From positions 6,262,001 to 6,326,000 of the forward strand of contig CM106585.1 in the NCBI GenBank assembly GCA_048013815.1: 64,000 bases of DNA, read 5' to 3'. The translations under genes were made by a program, and so were the position numbers. The notes below the pieces were generated by a model that worked only from the letters and a program-made list of their open reading frames with translations, made no database searches and had not been told where the DNA came from. Position 1 is the stretch's first letter, and the number at the start of each line of letters is the position of its first letter. Positions 1 through 13,312 of the stretch are shown piece after piece. Source of the DNA: Setoptus koraiensis. Lineage: Eukaryota; Arthropoda.

Positions 1-109
1 ACTCGGGCGCCGGGCCGCCGCTTGCGGCGGCCGGACTGAGCGGGCGGCCGCCACAAGCGCGCCGAGCGGCTCGGCGCACCGTTAGCCCGTCTCGACAACA
101 GTTACAACG

Positions 110-290
110 TTGCGACAAGTTGCCGCCGCCGCCGCTGCTGTCGCGACAACAACAACAACAGCGGCAACCACAACAGCAACAACAGCGCGACAACAGCGGC
201 ACCGACTGCAACAAGAACAACAACAACAACATCGACAACAACAACAACAGTTGCAACCACAACAACAACAGCCACTGCAGCCTTTGTTTG
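110..290. repeat. CAA/CAG/GCC triplet tract
   Basis: Imperfect run of CAA, CAG and GCC-type triplets. It would encode poly-Gln, Asn or Thr depending on frame, but no flanking coding signal is visible, so I treat it as a simple-sequence repeat. Confidence 0.8.
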
Positions 291-1052
291 TCGCCAACCA
301 GCAGTCGGTCTTGCCAATAATAGAAGCCGCCGAGAACAGCTGCTCGTTATCGCGCGCTCAAATCTGTATCAATGCGAGCTTGTGTGTGTCGCTATTTATA
401 TTTATACTATTTATATTTTGTTTATACACAGTGTGCGATATGAGTGTGTGATATATGGAGTAGCGAGTGTGAGATTTGTTTGTAACGAGACGTATTTATA
501 ATAATATATTTGTAATATAGTTATAATATGGCCGTAATCTAGTTATCACAGTCTAGGTATGCTCGCCAAGCGATGCAAGATAATGCGCGATTCATACTTG
601 TGTTTATGCCAGTGTTTATGGCAGTGTTTATACTTGCATTTATGCTGGATATCTTGATTATTACTTGATTTCGCTCTCATTTTTATTGCCACTGTCATTG
701 CCACCGCCAGCGATACCGTTTGTCAACTGGCTGGCAGCTTATAATTGCTGGCAGCTACCACTTGTTAGACAATAACAGCAGCAACCTGTTCAACTGTTGC
801 ACTGTTCACTGTGCTATAACGGTGATATATGGCCGATTGGCATTGGCCAGACAACAACTCTGTCACACACACACACACACTGTCGAGATTTGAGATATCA
901 CAGACACACTGTTGAGATGTCAGACACACACAGGTGATAACGGTTAAATTGCACTCGTTTAAATTGTATCACCGGCAGCCAGCCAACGAGCTAACCAACT
1001 AACGAGCTAGCTAACTGGCCAACTAACTAACTGTCTAGCTAACCAACTTGCC

Positions 1053-1119
1053 AGCCAGCTGATCGGGACAGCCAGCTGATTGGGACAGCCAGCTGATCGG
1101 GCCAGCCAGCTGATCGGGC
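1053..1119. repeat. 17-bp tandem repeat, about 4 copies
   Basis: Unit CAGCCAGCTGATCGGGA repeats four times with single-base changes (ATT for ATC in the second copy). It follows a looser stretch of CTAACCAACTAA-type repeats at about 965-1050. Confidence 0.85.
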
Positions 1120-3121
1120 TAGCCAAAGCGGACCGTTCAGACGACCGTCGCTTGATTGACATTCAACGTCGTATGTTTACAGTGCAGCCGCCGGCACGAC
1201 TTGCACGGGCACCGCAACGGTCACCCTAACGGGCGCCGCAGTGGGCACTGCAATGGGCACCACGGCTCTGGCGGGATTTTGCGACGCTGCCCAGCGGCAC
1301 CCAATCTGTCGTGTAATAATAACAGTGATAACGACAGCAGTAAAACAACAATGATGATGGCACGATATTCAACAGTGATATTTTATAATTATTGCAGGCT
1401 CATTACAGTTTTACTAGCGCTTCGCTGGCGTGACTTCAGTCAGCCGCCGGTCGGTCCTCGCGAACGATCGAACGGGGTCTCGAATAGAACATATCACAGC
1501 ACATTATTATGTCATGACTGGGCCGGCATCCGGTCGCGCGATCGTAGCTCAAAGTCCGCAGCCCGCGGGCTGCGGGCCACAGCGCGTCAAGGTCAGCGCG
1601 CCTTATCGCTGATGAATGGTCAGTGATAAGTTGATGGGCGGCCCGGCCTCTGGTTGCCGTAGAGTCTGGTGGCGCAATCGCGAGCCCACTCTCGTTATGT
1701 CATCATCGCGCTGTCGTGATGAGCGAACGATGGGCAAGTTACGCAATATGGGCACACGAGCGACGAATCGCGCAATTTAACTGAGCGGCCCAACGAATGG
1801 CCGCGTGAATGGCCGCACGAATGGCCGCATGAATGGCGCTGACCATTCAGTTGAATTCGGCCGGGTTCGGCTGGATTCAGTTGAGTTCGGTCGAATCGAG
1901 TTTGAATCGAATTGAGCCAGCTTGGCCAGTGGCCAGCAACTTGTTTGGCGCAAGTGAGCCGAGGAAGCCAAAGTTGAACGATGCTCGTGTCGTCTCTCAA
2001 ACAAATTGAGAGGCCAACCATTGAGAGCGCCTGACAGCCAGTCGGGCAAACAACAATGACGCAACGATGACCAGCCAGGCCATAAACATTCGGACACTGT
2101 CACTAGTTGCGCAATTTGCAACAATGACCAGCAGCAGCTGCACAGAAACGTGTGCTCGCTTGTGCAGCGATTATGTAATCAAACATAATCAAATCAGTGT
2201 CAGAGTCGAGAGTGTCCGGCTCGTTAGTTGCATGACAGCCGCCGGTTGGCATTATCCCAAAGTTACACGTGCCACTTTTACTAGGGGGCGCCCAGTGTGC
2301 GGCCACTATATATACGCCAGTATATGGCCACTTTATGGCAGTGAGCGCAGTGTTGCGGTTGCGGCCACACGAGGCGCTCATTAATCTAATTACTGGCCGA
2401 GCGTCGTGCTCGTTCGGTTGGTTGTCGTTGCCGGCGCTGCTGGCCGCGTAACGAGCGGCGCCGCGAGGCCCAACCTCGGGCCGGCTCGCTGGGCGGCCCC
2501 GCAAGCGGCGACAGCAACAACGACGACGCATGCCGCCAAACAATCGACTGGTCGGACACAACAACAAGTTGCGCAACGGGCAAGCCACTCGCCGCTGTTG
2601 TTGCTGTTGTTGTTGCCGCTGTTGTTGCTGTTGCCGTTGTTGTTGCTGTTGTTACCTTGACGGCAACAACGACGACGACATTGACGCCGAGGCATCCTTG
2701 GCTCTGTGCCAGTGGCGCTGCGAGCTGTGCCGCAAGTGGTCCACCTTGGCAGCGGCAGCAGTCGCATAGGCTGCTCATTAGTGCAGACTACTTATTACAC
2801 TTATTAGCGATGTGAACAGGTGAACCTGTCGACGTAATTGAATCGCATACACACAAAATATAACTAACCGGCTTGCCGGCTCACAATGGCACCATTGAAT
2901 GGTGCGTAATTGATCCGATCTTATTTAATGTGATTTAATGTGATTGATTAGCAGCGACAACAATTGAATGGATACGACTTTACAAATTATCTCATTTAGT
3001 TGCTCTTGCAAAAGCTCATTACTGTCCCATTCAGGGTCGGCGCTTGCTGCTGCCGGCGCAACTACATCCACACCGCTACATCGACGCCACTTGTCTGGCT
3101 GCAACCATGGGCCATATCTCA

Positions 3122-3250
3122 CGCAATATCTCACAATATCTCACAATATCTCACAAAATTTATCACAATATTTCGCAAAATTTATCACAAAATTTATCAC
3201 GAAATTTATCACGAAATTTATCACGAAATTTATCACGAAATTTATCACAC
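3122..3250. repeat. Compound minisatellite, 10-bp and 12-bp units
   Basis: Three copies of the 10-mer ATCTCACAAT are followed by diverging copies that settle into five near-identical 12-mers (TATCACGAAATT). One sequence appears to have evolved into two register lengths. The 12-bp unit is open in several frames, which creates spurious reading frames on both strands. Confidence 0.9.
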
Positions 3251-4596
3251 AATTCATCGTGATATGTGACATATATGCACAAATATGCGAGCGCAGATAG
3301 CAAACAAGTTGGCCGATGTAAATTGCGATGCAAGCAACAAAACAAGCGACAGTGGCCGCCAGCACCGACCAGCGCCCCTGGTGGTCGGTGCTCGCCGCGC
3401 TCACAACGATGCCGATGATGAATCGCCGGTGCGCTCGGGCAATTCATTAACTTGATGACATCAAGTGAATGTTTGAATGTAAATATGCAAATATATGAAT
3501 ATTCAAATATTCACGCCACTGGAGAGCCATTGATCGATCGGCCCGACACTCTCGATCTCAGAGCTACTTTTTTTTTCGCTTGGCGGGCCACCGGTGAGGC
3601 CCGCAACTGTGCGAGCGCGGGTTCCGCTCAACCGAAATGCGATACGTCGACTGTGCCGCTGACCGTTGCGCCGGCCGCTGTTGGCCGCGAGCGGAATTTT
3701 GTCCGCTTTTGAAAACATCATCATCAGCAACAACAACAACAACAGCAACGACAACAGCAACCGCGACAACAACAACAGCGGCATCGCCAGGGACAGCGAC
3801 CTCAAACAACAACGAAATGACCGCCAACAATGACAACTAATGCCATCGATTACAAGCGATTGAGCCGATGCAACTGGGGCCATTGTGACCAATGCGTCAC
3901 AATGCGTCACCTGAACCATATTGCTGGCCCGTTGGCCCGTTTGGCCGGCTGACAAACAATCGAGATGAGCGAGCGTTTTATTTGCGCCCCTATAATATGA
4001 TGCTGGCGACTATACAGTATATATAGTATAATGGATGCCGGGTCCGCGGGCCGACGCAGCCGTGCCGCCGACCGATGGCGCGCATCCGGCGCTCGCCCAC
4101 AGCACCGACCGGTGGCCCGCGTTGACCAGTGCTGAGTCGTTGAGCCGGGCCGGCCCGGGCCGCGCCGCGCCGGACAACGGACATCGGTCAGTGTGTCGCT
4201 GTGCCTGACTGTGCGCTGCAACGGGCTCACCTGTGCGCCCGGCCGCGCCACATGCAATGCGTGCGCGATGGGCGCAACGGCGGTTGCGGGCACATCGGGC
4301 ACGGAAATCACGCCAAGATTGTCGGGCAGCAAATTGTTGCTCGCCCGAGTATAGGCCCGCTCGGCGCACGTTGCACGTTTATAGTTTTGAGAGGGGTGCA
4401 CGAAAACGACGCCGACGGCGGGCTGTTATGTCAAGGGCACACGCGCGCTCGCAATGACAAAACTCAATCCGTGCTCGCGTTCGCTGCGAAGCGTTCGCAG
4501 CGTTCGCGACGCTCGGAGTGCCTGTGCAGCCATTCGCATGGGCGCCAGTGGTGCTATGCTGACCATTCAGGTGACGCGAATGACCGACACAACAGC

Positions 4597-4672
4597 AACA
4601 GCGGCAACAACAACAGCGACAGCAACAACAACAGCGACAGCAACAACAACAGCGACAGCAACAACAACAATG
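4597..4672. repeat. 18-bp CAA/CAG/GAC tandem repeat
   Basis: Unit AGCAACAACAACAGCGAC repeats about four times. No coding context is recognised. Confidence 0.85.
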
Positions 4673-5274
4673 GCGAGCAGTAACTGTAACAATGGCACGA
4701 CAGCGAGTGATAGTGATAGCGCAACGCAAAACGTGCAGCGCACCACAGTAACCTCTGCACAGCGCACATTGACCGCCCACTTCCGGCCGGAAATGACTGT
4801 GCAGAACTGTTGCCGCTTCTCTAATTTCTGCAGGCTCTCCTCTCGTGCTGCTCGTGTTACTGTAGCGTCCGAACACTGTTACATCGGCGCGTTGGAACGT
4901 TCGCGACTCGCAACGTTCGCGGCCTCGAACGTTCGCTGCTTCGAATGCGCACAATTGCACACACTCGCGCTACAGTAACATTCGATTCGAACGATGCGAA
5001 CCGTTCGAATTGGACGAGCCGACGTTGCGATGCAACGGCGGCACGAGAACAATGCAACCAAGCGGGGCCCCAAACGCCGATCAACCGGTGGCGAACGTGC
5101 AGCGATCGCGTGCGCGCTGTCGGCCCGTGTGATCGCCCGACAGCGGCGAGCGATGCGGTGGGTGTGCAACACGTGCTCGGCAGCGCGCGGTGGTGCCCAT
5201 ACAACAGCGCACGCTCGCTTCGTGCGGTCAGTTGCGCTCGAGTTGGCGCAAAGTCGAGCGCCCGCCCGATGATC

Positions 5275-5307
5275 GACTTTGCGCCGACTTTGCGCCGACT
5301 TTGCGCC
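5275..5307. repeat. 11-bp perfect tandem repeat, 3 copies
   Basis: GACTTTGCGCC is repeated three times without change. Confidence 0.9.
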
Positions 5308-5550
5308 AATTGTGCACCGCCTAACGGGACCTATGGCGACCGGGGCCCTCGCCCGCTATCGCGCTACCGGCGCCTCCGTTTGCGAATCGCGCCACAGCGG
5401 CGATTGCGTCACACGAGGTATCGAGGCCAGTGATTACGCAATACTAGGTATCGAGGCTAGTGTCGGTCAAGAGTGCAATCGTGCAACACTGGACGCTGTC
5501 TGCCAGTCTAGCGACAAAACAAAAGGTGATGCGGCGATCGTTGGCGCAGC

Positions 5551-5617
5551 CGGCACAATCGGCGCAGTCGGCACAATCCGCACAATCGGCACAATCTGCA
5601 CAATCGGCACAATCGGC
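5551..5617. repeat. 9-bp tandem repeat
   Basis: Unit CGGCACAAT (variants CGGCGCAGT, CCGCACAAT, CTGCACAAT) repeats about seven times. It would give a Gly-Thr-Ile repeat in one frame, but no coding support exists. Confidence 0.85.
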
Positions 5618-5812
5618 CCGACGCCGGTGCGCAACGGTTTTGTCGGTGTCGCCCTGCAAGCTCACGATTAATCGCGACTCGATGAGACAACTGAACAACA
5701 GTAATCGACTGGCCTGTGACAGTTGCTGCAGCTTGCGCGAACAAAAGACATCGCACGGCGCGCCAGAGCAGAGAGAGCGAGCGAGCGAGCAACGACGATT
5801 GCCGCACTTCCG

Positions 5813-5851
5813 GTGCGCTAAGCAAACAAGGCCAATATTTGCTTAGCGCAC
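5813..5851. repeat. Perfect hairpin, 14-bp stem, 11-nt loop
   Basis: Arms 5813-5826 and 5838-5851 (GTGCGCTAAGCAAA and its exact complement) flank an 11-nt loop. Confidence 0.9.
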
Positions 5852-5911
5852 GATTTGTTTGCCCCGGGCGGCCACTTGCCGCTTGGCGCCATTAATTAGC
5901 CGTCCCAGTGA

Positions 5912-5982
5912 GCGGCCCCATTGTCCGGCCCGACGTGCGGCCCCATTGTCCGGCCCGACGTGCGGCCCCATTGTCCGGCCCG
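5912..5982. repeat. 25-bp tandem repeat, 2.8 copies
   Basis: Two identical 25-bp units (5912-5936, 5937-5961) and a partial third, built around CCCCATTGTCCGGCCC. The perfect identity suggests recent duplication. Confidence 0.9.
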
Positions 5983-8512
5983 CGACTGTGCGGCGCGGAT
6001 CGCGATCATGCGGCACTGGCACGAGCCGGTCAGTTTGCGAGTGCTGCAGCACCGTTTGTTCACAAAGTGCCAGTGTACGCCGCCGCACAGCGTTGCGTAA
6101 TGCGCCAAAACGACGATAAAATGTGCCAATGACAATGAGCGCGCGCGTTGCATCATTGATTTGTCATTACAACATGTCAGTTGATGCGCATGATAAACAA
6201 GCCAAAAGGCCGGCGCAACAAGTGGCCCCTCTCATACGAACACGCATACAATTTGGGTATATACACAGTAGTTGCCGTCTATCTCCAGTTATTGCTTCCA
6301 TTGTCCATTCTCCCATTGTGGGCACACTTTTCGCTGCGCCCCTCTCACTGTTGCGCTGCGCTCACGGTTTGCGTGCCGGAAGTGGCCTCGCGGGGCCCGC
6401 GGGCGGCAACTGGCGGTGCGCAATTGCGCAACAGTTGCCGATTGTGTTTGCACTGGCCTGTCGACCGGCGTAAGCCGATTTTATTGTTGCCGGCTGATTA
6501 TATCATCATGTCAGTGTCAATATTTGATCCCATTATTGGCGACCATTCTTTTGTAGCGATTCCTTTCCATTGTGTTCGTCGCTCTGGCCGGCGCCCGTTC
6601 TTTGCAGGCCGGCGCCCGTTCTTTGCTGAGCGGGCGCTCAAGTCGCCGGTGGCGACTCTGAAAATAACGTCTTACTCGTGTTTGCAATTGCTTCTTTTTA
6701 ATCTCTAATCTGTCGGGCGAAATCTTCAAACTGGCTTCTGTCGTTGTCGGCATCGGGCGGCATCGCGCGGCGTTGCGCAGCATCGCGCAGCAGCGCACAG
6801 AATCGCACAAAATCGCCTGTCGGGTGTCATTCACGTGTCGCACGCCGCCCGGGTAAGCCCGTGATTGAGAGATGATTGTCGTGTTATGTAATGAACGAGA
6901 AACGGAACAGCGCCGCTTCCTGCTGGCCCCGGTGGCCCGCAGTGAGCGGCTGCTCGCCGGTAGCTCGCGGGCACGTCGGTGGCGACTCGCGGCGAGCGGT
7001 CGCGTCGGGCCACTTTCGCTCGTTTCGGCCGCTCCAAACCGATTAAATCGTGCTCTAAGTTGCGTTACATTGGGCCGGCGGCTCGGAAGTGGTCAGCGCG
7101 AGGGCCCGCGGTTGCGCCGCTTGCGCCACTCGCACCGCTTGCGCCACTTGCGCCATTACGCGACTTGCGCCGCTCGCGGGCCGCCGCCCGGTTCCGACCC
7201 GCGACCGATCGACGAGCAGCGGCAGCGACTCACTGCGGACCGCTGCCGCAGTTCAATTCGGCTGTTGTGAGCATTAAACAAAGCGCATGATTAGCGCAAT
7301 CACGGTGATCGATGACGTCACGATTGTCACGGCCACTGCATACCTGTTGACACGGTCGCCTCAGCGCGCTGTTATGATGCGCCAGTGGCCATCACGGCCA
7401 CAGTAGCATGGCAACAGCTGATCGCCGGTACGGTGGAGCGCGGTGTACGGGCATGGAGCGGGCCAACGATCGATCATCGGGCCGCAGACAGGCGAACAAT
7501 GTCAATGGCTCGATTGTCTCGCTTGGAGTGGCCTGTCGTCGCCCTTGACAGCGGCAACACACAATGTGTGAGAACTGACCACTTGTTGCCGGCGCGACCC
7601 GAGCGATTTGCAACGAGCAATGGGCTCACTCGCCACAAATGGGTGCCGTCTTTGCGTCTGTTGCGCAATGGACACTGTCGACGGGCAACAGCTACCAATT
7701 GGTGGGCTGACAACAAAACGCTTCACTAGCTTCGCTCGTCGGACGGCACCCGCCAAACAAGCCACAGCCGCTCACCTGGTTGCCATGTCAGCACACAAAC
7801 AACAGACAAATTACTTTGTTGCGTCATTTTGCCATTGGCCGCCGTTGCGTCATCGAGTTATTGTGTCATTGCTTCGTCGTCGAGTTGTTGCGTCATTGCT
7901 TCGTCGTCGAGTTGTTGCGTCATCTCGAGAGTCGATCGCGCGGCGTCGTCGTCGTCGGTGGGTCAGCCGATGCGCCGGTCAGTGCGATATTGGCCTGCAA
8001 TACCTGGCATCACCTGTTGCTATGTGCTGTTGTGTTTGTGTGTGTGTGTCGGTGTGCGTGTGTGTGTGTGTGAGCACGGCCGTCACCAATCGCGCAATTA
8101 CATTCACAATCACCAAACATAACACTGGCGCCAGCGATGCTGCCGACCGACTGACCATCGCAGCGGCAGCGGCCGCGGCACCGATTGCGCAACGCTGCCC
8201 GTCACACACTTAGCACAGGTGAGCTCAGGTGAGCGCAGGTGAGCCACGGTGCGCCGTCCAAAGTCACTGTGTGTGTGTGTGTGTGTGTCTATCCAAATCT
8301 AATTAGGCTCGCTTATTACGCCGGCCATTAGTGGCTGTCGGCTTTTTTGCGGCGCGCGCCTTGGATGTTGGCAGCCTCTAATCTCGGCGTTCCGACACTG
8401 ACGCGCCGATCGTCTTGTGTGCGCCATTGTTGCGCAATTACGTCAACGGCAGCCGGAAGAGCCGCCGATTGTGTCGGGCAGCGCGCCTGGCTTATCGCGG
8501 CGCCCGATCTGG

Positions 8513-8602
8513 CCGCTCCGACCGTGCGTCGGTGTCGGCCAGTGGTCGGCCAGTAGTCGGCCAGTAGTCGGCCAGTGGTCGGCCAGCGTGGTCGGCCAGT
8601 GT
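8513..8602. repeat. GTCGGCCAGTA minisatellite
   Basis: An 11-bp unit TCGGCCAGTAG/TCGGCCAGTGG occurs about five or six times with small spacing changes. Confidence 0.85.
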
Positions 8603-8647
8603 TGTCGGCGACACTGGCGCGAGAGCAACGCACTGCGACTGCCCGAG

Positions 8648-8679
8648 CGACGCCCGGAGCTCGCGAGCTCCGGGCGTCG
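8648..8679. repeat. 32-bp perfect palindrome without loop
   Basis: Two 16-bp halves (CGACGCCCGGAGCTCG and its reverse complement) abut with no spacer. Just downstream, 8685-8740 carries degenerate GAACGCAGC/GCTTCGAA repeats. Confidence 0.93.
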
Positions 8680-9623
8680 AGGCTTCGAACGCAGCAGCGA
8701 ACGCAGCGGCGAACGCTTCGAAGCCGCTCCGAAGCGTTCGGCCGAAATGAAGAAGCTTCGACAAATGCATCGCAATCAGATCGGCAATTGCGCCGGCAAC
8801 AGGCGACCAGCGACAGGCAACAACTATCGGCACAACAGCGCGCTTGAACGGCCACTTCCGGAGCGGCTCTGCCTGTCCGCAACACAGTCGCGCATTAGCG
8901 CTCGATCATTACGTTGGGTCAGGCGGGCGCTAGTGGCCAAAACGGCACAAGGTGAAAATAGTAATGACACATCTATATGATATGATCAAAACAAAACAAG
9001 GGTGCCACCGGTCATTATGCACTGATCACTGAAGCGCACCGATGCGGTCCGCTCTCGCAATCTCGTAATCGGGCCGCCACTGATGCTAGTCGTCGGGCCG
9101 CCGCCCGCCCTGCTACCCCTCGACCCTATCCCCCTTGCGCCGCTCTCGGTTGTTGCCGTCGACTTGTTCGCCCTTCGTTGCTGCCCTTGGCCGCGCTAGC
9201 TGGCCCGCCAGTGCCCGCGGCACAACAACCGGCGGCAACAGGTATCACGGGCACGGGCGACGGGGCACGGGTGGACCGGGGCTGAGTGTCGGACTGATTG
9301 TCGCGCCGCCTCACAAGCCGCGCGACGGGAGCATGTGTATTTAGCTATATATTTAAATATATATTTAACATGTATATTTGAATGCAGAGGCGCTCAAAGT
9401 CTCGACCCTTTAGCGAGAGTTTGTTGCGTCAAGCGGCAAGCAAGAGAGCGCCTCTCTCGGACACTTGTTGCCGGCCGAGAGCCGCCAATGATCGCCTGTG
9501 TCACTGGCGCACAAAACGACGATTTGTTGTCGTTGTGTCTGTCAATTAATTTGGTCCATTGTTTAATTTGTGCCCGTGCGTCACTTGTTTGCAGTGGTTG
9601 CAGTTGCAGGCGACACTGGGCCG

Positions 9624-9870
9624 GCCTGCGAACGCTTCGACTCTGCGAACGCTGCGAAAACTCCGACGCTGCGAACGCTTCGAACGCGGCGAGCGCTCGC
9701 GCTTCGAAAGTGACCAGTGCGGCCGCTTCGGTGGCTGCTGCGCGAAATCGAGTCGCTTGCGCACGATGGACATCCTCCAATTCTGGCTCTGATCCGAATT
9801 CGATTCGCCTCCGACTGCGAATTTGAATTCGCGTTCGAATCAGCGTTCGGATCAGCGTTCGAAACTCGAA
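9624..9870. repeat. Degenerate GCGAACGCTTCGAAC and CAGCGTTCGAAT repeats
   Basis: Two clusters (about 9624-9720 and 9808-9870) of TTCGAA/GCGAACG-type words, partly self-complementary. The same words occur near 4470-5000 and 8685-8740, so this is a locally recurring sequence family. Confidence 0.6.
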
Positions 9871-10363
9871 TCCCACTCCCGAGCGCACCTCTGCGCATCG
9901 TCGCCCCGTACGTCGCAATTCGCTTAATTTCAGCCCCGCAAGTCGACTAAATATACAAGTTGGCCGAATTTGCAAGTTGGCCGAACATGTAAGCCGGCTA
10001 ACGGTAGGCGTGATACCGGTCGGTTGTTGCATCATGCAAACTAATGACCAGTTCACTTTCTGCGCAGCGGCTGTTCCGCTGTTGTCGGCGCTGCTGTCGC
10101 TGTTGTCCAGTTGGTCGCGCCGGTCGGTCGCTGCAAGGTGGATGTCGCTGCTGTTCGCGTCGGGCCGGTGTCATCGTTGCCGAAATTGGCCGCTTGTTGG
10201 GCTGCCAAATGGCCGCTCGTTTCGCTGCTTGTTTTATAGTTGGTGAGCTGTTGTCGTTATCGGCGCTTGTCTCGTAATCGCGCTGGCTCATATTCACATT
10301 CGGACCGTTGTTGTCCAGTGAGAGTTGTGTATATTTCGAGAGCGCTGTCAGTGCGTTTGTGTG

Positions 10364-10480
10364 AGAACAAACGGACAAACGAACGCCAAATAAAGGCCAA
10401 CGAAGGCAAAACGAGCGGACAAACGAACGCCACCGAACGCCAAACGAACGCCAAGAAAACGAACAAACGAACGAGAATAA
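10364..10480. repeat. AAACGAACGCCA-type tandem repeat
   Basis: Loose tandem array of a roughly 12-bp AAACGAACGCCA unit with AACGAAC and AAAGGCC variants. No gene is recognised around it. Confidence 0.7.
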
Positions 10481-13268
10481 AAGAGAATGGACGCTCGTTG
10501 AGATATCATGCGAGATCGTTAATCAACTTATCGAATAAGCGCTGACGCTGTGCGCGTCGCCAGAGCCCGCGACTCGGTCCCGCGAGCGTGTGACCTTGCG
10601 CGGAGCGGGAGCGCCGCCACTCGCAGCGTCCCGAGCCGGGCCGCGACCGGCCGAGCGGCGACCAGTGGCGACCGAGCGGCGACCAGCGGCGACCGAGCCG
10701 CGACACGGCAAACTGTCGACACGCTTGCTCAGACACACACACAAGGGTCTTGTTGCTGGCTCACCTGTGCCACTAATGAAGACAAACAAACCGCTCGTTG
10801 CGCATCTCGGCGCGGCGCGGCCGCGACGGCCCGACCGCGGCCAAATGTCAAGTGGCCCGCTCGCACTGGCTTATGCAGACTGTATAATACAGTGGCGCTC
10901 ACATTGGCTCGTACAGTGGCGCTCACCTGTGCGCCGACCTGTGCCAACGGCGCTCGCTGCGACCGGGCTCGGGCCGGGTCTCGGGCTCGGGCCAAGTGTC
11001 AGGCGAGCGCTCGGGCGAGCAGCAATGAGTTTTTAATGAGAATTTAAATTGTGTGCCCGTCATGATCATGCAATCAGCGCCACCGGCCAGCAAACAAACT
11101 CACTTTATTATCATTGCGCACACTCGCTGCCGATACCCGGCCGATCGTCGGCTGGTTGTTGGCTGGCGCTCGCCCGGCGACGGCCAGCGGCCAGCGACGG
11201 GCAACAGGTGAACGGGGGCGACTCGCAAAATCGATCATGATCGAGAGACGATAGCAACGCAAACACAGTCGCCGTGAGACAACAAACAGGGCTCTGGTTG
11301 CGCTGCCCGAGCCGCCACCCGGCACCGGATCGGTGCCCACTCGTTGCCCACTTGGCCAGTATTGGCGGGTATTACCCGTCGCGGTGGGCATTATTTGCCC
11401 GTTAGTTGACGACAAACCGGCTAGCAACCAGCGGCCAGCAGCGACCGACCGACTGCAAACGGCCAATGACAAACACACAAGCGAGCCAACTGTTTGTGTG
11501 TTTGTCTTTGGCCTTTCAGCTGGTTGCTTGTTGGTTGTGGTCAGTTGCTCGCTGGTTGGCGTCGGTTGCTCGCCGGTTTGTGTGCCGTCGCGGGCAAAAT
11601 GAATAATTAATAACTTGCCGGCTCGTCACCAGTTGCGGCCACTGGCGAGCAGGCAAGTTAGCAGGGCGAGCGGGCCGCTGCTCGGCACGCAATTGGGCCG
11701 GCAATTGATGGCCACTTGGCGGCTCGGGCACCTTCTCACGGTGTCGTGTCGCGGGTGATTAGCAATTTGTTGGCCGGCGCGGCCAGCAGCGCGGCCAGCA
11801 GCGCGGCAAAACGGCGTCAAATCATCATTTCATGACATGCAAATCATGCGATGCACGGAGCCACCGTCGCAATTGCGTCACAATGCGCCCTTTAAAACGA
11901 CTGAAATTATCGAGAAGCATTTATCTATTGATGGCTGTTGATCTGCGCACAGTAATAATGAATCTCTGTGCCGAATCGAGATTATCCGCGCTCGGCGCGC
12001 ATAGTGCCGTCAGTATCAGTGCTTTCAGCCGGCCACCGTCGGCCCGTTGGCCGAAACTGCGAGTCGACCCGAGCTGCAAGCGGCCCGAACCGCGCGGACA
12101 GCGGCCCGAACCGCGCGGACAGCGGCACCCGACCCGCGACCGGAATGGCTCAATTGAGCGGCCGATCGCGTCACCGTGAGCCCGTGAACCTGTGCGATTG
12201 TTGCCATTATCGCGGCCAGTTTCATTGTTATCTGTCGCAGACTGTGCGACCAGTAGCGAGGTCGATTGTGCCGGCGATGACACTTGCCATTAAATTGAGC
12301 GCCGGTCGCTGTCGATCCGCCGTCGCCCGTTGTCGCCCGTCGTCGCTCGTTGGCGCTCGCTGGCGTTGCATCGATTGCGCCGGACAATCGCCAGCGACAG
12401 CCGCTGACCACTGTGCACAGCCGAGTGGCGCTGAGTTCATCATGATTCATTAGTTCATTAGATGGTCGATAGGAGATAAGCGGCGCTCGCAGCAGCCAGA
12501 CAATAAACGGGCGATTGGCCGGCGCGGACCTGTTGCTGGCGGGTGCAATTTGCATGCGATTATCCGCCGCCAGTGGCGCTTATCTCGGCCATCAATCGGG
12601 CCGCGAGCGGCGCAAAATATTGGGAGGCCGGTGCAACGCACCAAACTAGATACTGTCACATACAACAACCATAATACCATGATACAACAATTATAATACA
12701 ACGACCATAATATAATGACAATACGCGCTCATCGGGAGGTGGCGCTGCCGCGTGAATCCAGTGGCAAGTTGGTGACGCTCAAGCAACTCGCAATCTGGCC
12801 ACTCGCAATTTGTGAGGCCCCAGAGGCGAGCCAGCTGACCAGTGGACGGTCGGCCGGTCGCCAACTGCCGCCGACACACACACACACACTGACGGTCAGT
12901 GACTGACCATCAGTGGCGGATTTGGTTGCCTGGCAACCACGGCCAACAACACAATTTCAATGGGGTCACCGGGGGCAACCAGAGCTCGAGACAGGCCGAG
13001 CTCGTTTGCGCGTGCTCATTTTAATTGAGCGTGTCCTGCACTTCCTGCCGCCGCACTGTATGGGGCGCCGCGGTGCGGTCAAGTGCGCCACTGTCGCCAC
13101 TTGACCACTGGTGCACTCTGATGGGTAGAGCTGCTGAGTAGGGCTGCTGAGTAGGGCGTAGGGTAGATGGCGCTCGACAACTTGCACTTCAGTGTCAACC
13201 CAACACTTGCGTCAAGTGCACCAGTGTCCGGTGGCGCCATCTACCACTGACCAGTGGCCTCAGGCGAC

Positions 13269-13312
13269 TAATATCATGACATCGTAATATCATGACATCG
13301 TAATATCATGGT
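13269..13312. repeat. 17-bp tandem repeat, about 2.5 copies
   Basis: AATATCATGACATCGT(A) repeats in direct orientation. About 35 bp upstream, an 11-bp inverted pair GTAGATGGCGC / GCGCCATCTAC (about 13164 and 13233) encloses a loop of roughly 58 nt. Confidence 0.8.

Noticed and set aside
110-451. Gln/Asn-rich open frame at the left end
   Set aside because: Consists almost wholly of CAA/CAG triplets. No start context, splice signal or domain supports translation, and the opposite strand is equally open.
4201-4960. Overlapping 160-190 residue frames on both strands
   Set aside because: Openness comes from an 18-bp stop-free repeat and high G+C. The peptides have no domain-like pattern.
6123-6708. 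Frame with hydrophobic stretches (IYTVVAVYLQLLLPL)
   Set aside because: Looks membrane-like for about 25 residues but then turns into Arg/Ala-rich sequence. No family recognised, no splice context, and competing open frames exist.
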